DNA from: Ceratotherium simum simum
Taxonomy: Eukaryota; Chordata; Mammalia; Perissodactyla; Rhinocerotidae
Direction of reading: 5' to 3'
DNA length: 64,000 nt
Assembly: GCF_000283155.1 (NCBI RefSeq)
Contig: NW_004454182.1
Location: 7,067,569-7,131,568, forward strand
The position numbers were made by a program, and so were the translations under genes. The notes under the pieces were generated by a model, which was given only the letters and a program-made list of their open reading frames with translations, was not told the origin of the DNA and searched no databases. Below, piece after piece: positions 57,220 through 64,000 of this stretch (the first letter of the stretch is position 1; each line of letters starts with the position of its first letter).

Positions 57220-59797
57220 AAACATTAGAAGTCATTGACAGAGATAATCTGTTCAGTACTTTGGCCTTGACGCTCTCACCTCAAATGATTTATCCCACCT
57301 CAGCCACCCACGTCCATGGTGTTACCTTAGACTTTGCGACTACTAAAGTCTTTACCTATTACCAAACAAAAAATTCTCAATTTCCAGCACCCCACCCCCT
57401 GACCACCACCTCCTATCGTTCTAGCTTACTCCCTTGTCTACTCTGACTTGAGCGATTCTCCAGCACCACCAGGACCTCCAAAAGATTCGCACCAAACCCT
57501 CCCACCCTTTCTCCTCAGGTTGGCTTTTGCCTCTTTACCTGCCTCAGATTCCATGGCCCATCCCGCTAATCACCTGCTTGCTTACCTTCTCAACCCCTTT
57601 GCTTCTTTCCCTCCCCCAACCTGTTTAAATCCAACTCAGCCCACTTGGCTTCTGCAGCCAGTGGCTAGAAAGAAGCTAGATTAATACACAACTGTGCTGA
57701 CTGCTCGTGCTTTCAATTCATGACACAGCTCAAGCCAGCACTTAGAGTTGCCCGACAATCCTCCTACATTTTTGTAGTCAGTTTACTTTCACTCTCAGTC
57801 CCCTATTCTGCTTTTTCTTCTTTCTTCAAACCTCCAGTACCCCTCCTCCCTCCTCACCCACAAGGTGATTAACTCACTTCTTATTTCACTAAAAACAGTG
57901 ACAAAGTTAATCAGAGTTCTCCGCCTGCTATTTCTACCAGAACTATTGGCCTACCTGCCTTCCATTTCGTTATGCTGGATGACTGTCTGTTCTTAAGGCC
58001 AACCCCTCTGTTTGTGCACAGGAACTTCGTCCCTGCAATTATTCCCTCTCTCTCAATTATCCATGTTTCCTCTTCCAGTAGATTTTCTATTGGCACGTTG
58101 TTATATTTCCAATCTTAAAAACAAGAAAGAAAAAACAATGACAACAAACAGCCCCACATCCCCTGCCAACTAATGTCCCATTTTCTTTGCTCACCTTTGT
58201 GGAGAAACTCCTCAAAAGGGTTGTCTATTCTTGTCTCACTTTCTTTCTTCCATTCTTTTCAGAAGGGCTTTGTCTCTAGCATTCCACAGAAACTGCCTTC
58301 GCGTTATCAAATTCAGGGGTCAGTTCTCTGTCATTATCTTTTCCTGCCAGCATTTGACGCAAATGATGACTCTTTCTTAAAATACTTTTTTCCCCTTGGC
58401 CTCCAGGGTACAAAGTACACTTGCTCTAGAATCTCCTCCAACCTCACAGATTGTTCCTTCTCATTCTGCTTTGCTGACTATGCTCCATCTTCCTGTCCTC
58501 CAAAGACTAGAGTGTCCTAGGTGAAGGCTTCAGAAGTCTTTTCCATCTACACTCACCCTCTAGGTGATCTCATCCTGTCGGGTGGCTTTAAACACCTTTT
58601 ACACTCTGGTGACTCCTACATGTCTATCAGTAGCCCAGCCCTCATCTCCAGACTCATGCACCCAGCTGCTCTCTCAACATTTCCCTGTCTGTCCAAGGAC
58701 ATCTCAAACTTATGTCAACTCCTGATTTTTATACCTGCTCCCAGCCACGAACCTACTCTTTTCTAGTCTTCCTCTTCTCAGTAAAGGGGAAGTCCATCTT
58801 TTAGTTGCTCAGGCCAAAAATCTTGGAGTCATCTTCGACTCCTTTTGTTCTCTTTTATTCAAAAACAAATTTGTCTGCAAATTCTGTCAGTTTGACCGTC
58901 AGAATATTTTCAGCAGCTTGCCGCTCCCCTGCCCCTTGCCTCATCTGGACCATTGTCAATCACTTTTGCCAGAACGATTGTAACAGCTTCCTAACCAATC
59001 TTCCTGTTTCCACTTTGGCCCTTATGTTTATTTTCTACGAAGCAGCTAAAGAGATTCAGCCAAATCAGTCCTTCAGTGACTTCCCATCTTATAGTAGAAT
59101 CCAAAGTCCTTACGGTGGCCAAAAAGGCCCCACTTGATCTGGCTCCAAGCTTGGACTTATAGCACTCTCCTTTTGCTCACTCTGTTCCAGTCACCTCGGC
59201 CACCCTGTTGTGCCCTGAGCACATCAATCGCCCTCCAGCCACAGGCCTTTGTCTTCACTCTTCCCTCTGCCTGCCATGGTCTGCTATCAGATTTCCATGT
59301 CACCTGCTCCCCCTGTCACATAGCTACTCCACAAATACCTATTTTATGCTCTAGAATGTTCTGTTTTCCTCTGACCCATCAGAACTCTTATCCAACTCCA
59401 TCTAGGTTAGAGGAAAATCATCATCTATGAAACTCTTAACTAAAGGATCACTGTCAGACCTTAAACTTCTCAGAGAATTTTAATATTGTTATCCTGCTAA
59501 TGTGATATTAATCCAAACAAATCTTGCATTTGTGGAAATTTGAGACAGTATATAAAGACAATTCAAGCAGAAAAGAAAGAACATCAATGAAAAGAGAAAA
59601 TGTTCCAATGACATATTATCCTCCTTTACCTTTAATTTTTCTTCATAGCATATGGTTGTTTGAGCATCTCCTCCCACTAAAATGTGAGCTCCTTGAGGGC
59701 AGGAACTATGTCTGTTTTGTTCACAGCTGTATTTTCAGTGCCTAGAACAGTGCTGACACACGATATGTCCTTAATAAACATTTTTTGAATGAATGTC
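57220..59797 (+). repeat. Long, nearly full-length L2 LINE (decayed)
   Basis: The block follows the L2 consensus for over 2 kb: TTTGACGCAAATGATGACTC, TAGGTGATCTCATCCTGTCG, CAGCCCTCATCTCCAGACTC, GTTGCTCAGGCCAAAAATCT, TGGAGTCATCTTCGACTCCT (reverse transcriptase C-terminal region), CTTACGGTGGCCAAAAAGGC, GATCTGGCTCCAAGC, then AATGTGAGCTCCTTGAGGGC, CAGTGCCTAGAACAGTGCTG and an end TGAATGAATG. Open frames up to about 115 codons remain but none is a complete reverse transcriptase. The 5' limit is uncertain. Confidence 0.8.
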
Positions 59798-61435
59798 ATG
59801 AAACTTTTGTTAATCTAGTCCAGTGTCTTTGATCTTTAAACATATCATCCCTTCTCAGTAGGCTAGTTTTCTTAAAATGAAGATGTTGAGTGGACCAAGT
59901 GCTTGTATGTATTACTAAGTAATACTGAATGATTCTGGGAGGGGATCTACCTATCAGGGCATTAAAAGAACATTTAGCTATTATGTTCTTTCTCTGAAAA
60001 TTGATGCATTTAGTTCATGGTTTGGGAGAAAAACACAAGAATGCTTTTGGTTCCAAAGCAAGAATCAAATTTGATGTTGAGTAGAGGAAATGAGAAATTA
60101 ATTTTAATAATGCTTAATTCTTCAAAGAATAGTACATAACACAAACCTGCTAAGGAAGCATTAAATGGAAGTCACCATCACAAAATACTAATTGTCTCTT
60201 GAACAGTTTGGTCTGAATAAAGGAAGACAGGGCTCTCTGAAGTTTTCCTTGAACCTACTATGACCTCAGAAACAAATCTGTCAGATTCTGTAATGGTCAA
60301 GCCATATACATAGGGTTTGCTGCTTATCCACTGGGAAAGATGAAGGGTCCGCTTATTACCCTTGATTTCCTGTGTCAAAACATAGAAAACCATCCTCTGC
60401 TCTCCAGACATCAATACTGTATTATTTTAATCAGGGAGGATCTTTCCCAGGAGCCGTCTCTGTCCATATACAAATGCTTTCTTTTCTAGAGTGTTGTTCT
60501 CCACCTAAAGAAGCTGAAGACAAAACAGCAAATGTGCAAGGTCACAGGTAGGTTAGAAGAAATGTTCAAAATGCCACATCCCAGGAAGATACTGACTAGC
60601 TGCAGTCGTGCATGATTTGGGGAAAGGGAGGCGTAAGAACAGCAAATATCTGGCAAGAGTGCTGCAGTTAGGGACCTGTGCCAGACATAGCTAAGTTTTT
60701 CCTGGCATTCTTTACTGCTGAGCTTCAATGACCTCAAGAAATCTTCTCCATACACAACTTTAAGAAGCCACCGTCAGTTGATTGGCATTAGCACGGAAGA
60801 TCAAACCCATTTTCTATTCGGGTCTAATGGAAATTTAAAAATTCTTCACCGAAAGGCATTCTGCTTTCTGATTGTAATTCTATGCAGATAATTCTGCAAA
60901 AGATCAACACAAGTTATTGTTGGTCAACTCATCACAGTCTGGGGTAAACTGGATCCACAAAGATGATCTACCTTGCTGGATTCCAGAGGTGGCTCCCCCC
61001 ACCCCCAACTTCTTACTTATGTAGTGAAGTACTGTGGAATTTTCAGCCTACATTGAGTTGGGAAAGCAGAGACCAGTGCTTCTAGATTAGGTCTATGTTA
61101 AGCACATAACAGGCGTATCATCAACAAATTGCAAAAGGAGGGATGTGCACGGCTTACCTCTAGCCCTCATTCTGCCCTTATTAAGAGTTGGGACTCTAAA
61201 GACTTGGTGTGGTGGTGGTAAGGCATTTTAAATAAGTTGGCATCTTTTCTACTTTCTTTTAAAATATTCCACATTTTCCTTGGCTTTTGTTGTACTTGAC
61301 AGTGTGTCGTTTCTCTAAACTGTCTGATTTTGCCTTCATTGAGACCGTACTCCGTTTGCTTTTTACTTCTCGGACTCCCTTCTTATTTGCATTAGTCCTT
61401 CTTTCTCCACCTCCTTAACTGGGAGAGTCGCCCGA
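59798..61435. other. Intergenic DNA, nothing recognised
   Basis: No coding, RNA or repeat signal that I can support; short frames at 60178-60414 and 60486-60755 (minus) have no family likeness. Confidence 0.35.
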
Positions 61436-61439
61436 TGCT

Positions 61440-61700
61440 CAGCCTGGGCCTTCCATTACTCTCTTCACTCTCTTCTGAGATTGCAATCCTGATGGCTTCA
61501 ACCATCACCTCGCAAATCCACATCACCAGTCCTTAGCCTGATACCCAAGCTTTCTCAGTCCAACTTGCACTCAGTGGTTCCTCTTGGATGGCCCAGTATC
61601 AGCTCACATCAATGCACCTTCTCTTTGACTGGGCCAGCTCCCTCCCAATTTCCATGTCAGTTGTGACCCTACATCGTTTTCATCCACTTACCCTCCGCTA
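61440..61700 (+). repeat. Possible L2 LINE fragment
   Basis: CTGATGGCTTCAACCATCAC, CTCCAACTTGCACTCAGTGG-like and similar CT-rich blocks fit the L2 coding region loosely. Weak assignment. Confidence 0.4.
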
Positions 61701-64000
61701 CAGAGGCTTTGCTGCTAATGCCATGGGAGCTGGAAAAGAAAAAAAATCTTGTGAGCTTGAAGTTCTAGAAAGCCAATGGATTCTTTACTAAAAGAAGGGG
61801 AGGAGCTATGGACCATAGAGAAGACCAGCAAGTTCTAAAATAGAGCTGTATGCTTCTGTGCTGATTATCTTGTTCCAAACAAATATATATCTTATGACAT
61901 ATATATTTAATACATATATATTCTTCTCCTTCGTTTTAAAGTATTTGTCCTACTTTTCTACCTGAATGTTCTCTTTGTTACATGACCTAAAATTTCAATA
62001 AATTTGGGATTCATTTGAATTAATATCTTGTGATTAGCACAGCTTAATATTCTAACCTAGATGGATATGGGAAAAAGAGTTTGATTGGGCCAGAGGAACT
62101 CAGGGCAATCTGGAGCATACTATATAGATCTTTTGGGATAGCTATGTAATAGTGGCAGAGCCTTAGCACAGCCTGGAAAGAAAGATGTTGGGATGTGAGA
62201 AATGTTTGAAAAATAGGTGGGAATTTGGGAAAAGTAACTGGGCATGTGTGGTTCAGCTCCTTCTAGATTCTCTTGTCTGTCCCATCTGCCAGCAGGGAGG
62301 GTGCCTTCTCATCTCCCCTCTCCCACATGATAGGGGCCTGACGTTGTGGGACAGCTGGGACTGGGTAGGTAATGAGTCTAATCCAATTAGCAAGATCACT
62401 TAGCTACAGTTGTGGAATCATGCTCTCCACCAGCTCAGGAATAGTAAAGCTGGCATTTGGTCTGCATTTGCCTGTCTCCTGCTTCTTACTTCTCTATCAG
62501 TTCAAGCTCATGTGGGAAAACAAAGATGTTATTTATTCACCTCCTAAAACTTCCACACTTAGTTAATAATTAGTCCTCAACAAATAGTTGTGGAGTAATT
62601 AAAGAAATTTTCCATTGTACAAATTCTCCTCATCTCACCTCATTTGGCTTGGTCCAGTATAAGACCCATTTGAATTGCAATCTCAAAAGCCAAGTGAGAA
62701 GCTATAGCCTGGTATAGTATCTCTGGCAGAGAGAAAAAGCCAGTTGGCTTGCCAGATTTCTTGCACATTTCCTTGTCCCAGAAGTCAGGATCTCTAGCAA
62801 AGGCGAGGTAAAGTTAGGCTACATCCTTCCCTAAGGACACCACCACTCCTGTCCTAGTCCAGTCTGCATATTTCACCTCTTGCAGCAGGAAATGACTCCA
62901 GGATAACTTCCATCCTTTCAGTAACCGCCTTTCAGAAATTGATTTCATTTTGGATAAGATATTCCTAATCTTCTCATCTCTTCCAAGGAGCAATTGTTAA
63001 AAATTTTCCATTTTCTATTTCAGCTCATTTTCTAGTTGTCTTTTTCTTCAGTTTTCCTATCCCAACAAGTCCAAAAAGCTGAAACAAGACAGGGGATAAA
63101 GGAGAGTGATTTAAAGAGGCCCATCTACTCCAAGTGGCCCATCCACACAAGGCTGGAGTTTCCAGAACCAAGCCTACAGCAAGACACAGGTATTGACATA
63201 GTAAGCTAACTTCACATCTCTTCTGCCCACCCAAGAGTAGGAAGGATGACTCTAAAAGCTTTATCTCAAAAATGTTATCAACTGTATCAAGCCACACTTG
63301 AGGACCCTCAGTATAAAGAACTGACTTAATGTGAATTGCACTTAGCGATGGAGGATGGTAATTTTATCCTGGTCCTCACTTTTGAGCAGTGCTGTATTTC
63401 CTACATCACTCCGACTTTTGTTTTCTTCCTACATTTGGAGTAATCAACTCCCTGCTTCCTTCCAATAGCAGAAGACAGTTCTGCTCCTCAGATTCTCAGT
63501 TCACAAGGGATTTAAAATTCTCAAGATGGAGTTTGGGGTCACCACATGGTCTTCACAGAAATAGTGACAAGGAGACCCACTGCTCAGGGATCATTAAATA
63601 TGTCAATTTGAAAACGTTTGGAATGTTTACCCACCTGATAAAAAGGATCATCGTAAGAACAGGATTACATGGTGCCAAAGTATCACCTCACACATATTGA
63701 CTAACTTTAAAGGGAAACGTACCAGGTCAATGGAATGATCTGGCTGTCAGCACCTTAACTGAACCAGTCATTACTAACAGTGAGACAGTTCACTGTTAAG
63801 TACTTTGATGTAGTCTGAAATACCCAACATCAACTATGAATATTTTTGTCAAAACGTTGAGCCTAAATCAAATCAAATATCTCTAGATCTAACATCTAGG
63901 GGAGATAGAATAAATTAAATTACAATATAAGGAAACAATTAGAAAAATCCAGAATATGAGATAACCTGCATGGACATCTCAAAAAGTCAATGTTTTAGGA
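61701..64000. other. Intergenic DNA to window end, nothing recognised
   Basis: An AT-repeat-like patch lies at about 61880-61925. Otherwise no gene, RNA or repeat that I can support. The next gene on this side is outside the window. Confidence 0.35.

Noticed and set aside
1..64000. CRISPR array, operon, phage or bacterial mobile system
   Set aside because: The introns, SINE/LINE content and gene families show mammalian nuclear DNA. Repeats are dispersed retroelements or microsatellites with no regular spacer structure.

Overview
The window is a piece of a placental mammal chromosome, almost certainly from a perissodactyl and most likely an Equus species. Two intron-containing genes match mammalian proteins nearly residue for residue. 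The intergenic DNA carries about 22 copies of the tRNA-derived SINE known as ERE (equine repetitive element), along with older L1, L2, MIR and hAT relics shared by placental mammals. The gene order CDKN2AIP then ING2, same strand, fits the human 4q35.1 neighbourhood. Species is inferred from repeats and recalled protein families, not from a search.

Layout. 1-3650: CDKN2AIP (CARF), complete on the plus strand in three coding exons (280-551, 1000-1130, 1813-3161; 583 codons plus stop), with a TATA-containing CpG-rich promoter and a 3' UTR with AATAAA signals at 3518 and 3629. 3650-38900: intergenic DNA with ERE insertions, a decayed BED-finger/hAT transposase copy (about 13860-15600), L1 fragments on both strands (including a minus-strand piece spanning the ORF1/ORF2 junction at about 25690-27780), MIR and L2 fragments, and an unassigned stretch at 28160-31000. 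38900-41170: a large CpG island carrying the ING2 promoter and first exon. 40158-46352: ING2, complete on the plus strand in two coding exons (40158-40329, 45682-46352; 280 codons plus stop). 46353-64000: downstream DNA without a recognisable gene, holding L2 on both strands (a long plus-strand copy at about 57220-59797), MER5-type hAT fragments and four more EREs.

The two genes share a biological theme. CARF binds ARF and affects p53/MDM2 and the exonuclease XRN2. ING2 reads H3K4me3 and takes p53- and Sin3/HDAC-linked chromatin complexes to promoters. Nothing in the window shows that they are co-regulated; they are separate transcription units about 37 kb apart with separate CpG promoters.

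I found no undescribed molecular system. The observations most worth a second look concern SINE biology: a composite ERE of about 300 bp that moved as one unit with 15-bp target duplications, a possible SINE 3' transduction, a nested double insertion that left three target copies, and a young ERE that ends about 125 bp upstream of the ING2 exon 2 acceptor. In the genes themselves, an upstream ORF whose stop overlaps the ING2 start codon and a potential XTBD-only CDKN2AIP isoform by intron retention are also testable. All repeat family names come from recognising sequence by eye, so subfamily names and outer boundaries are approximate.
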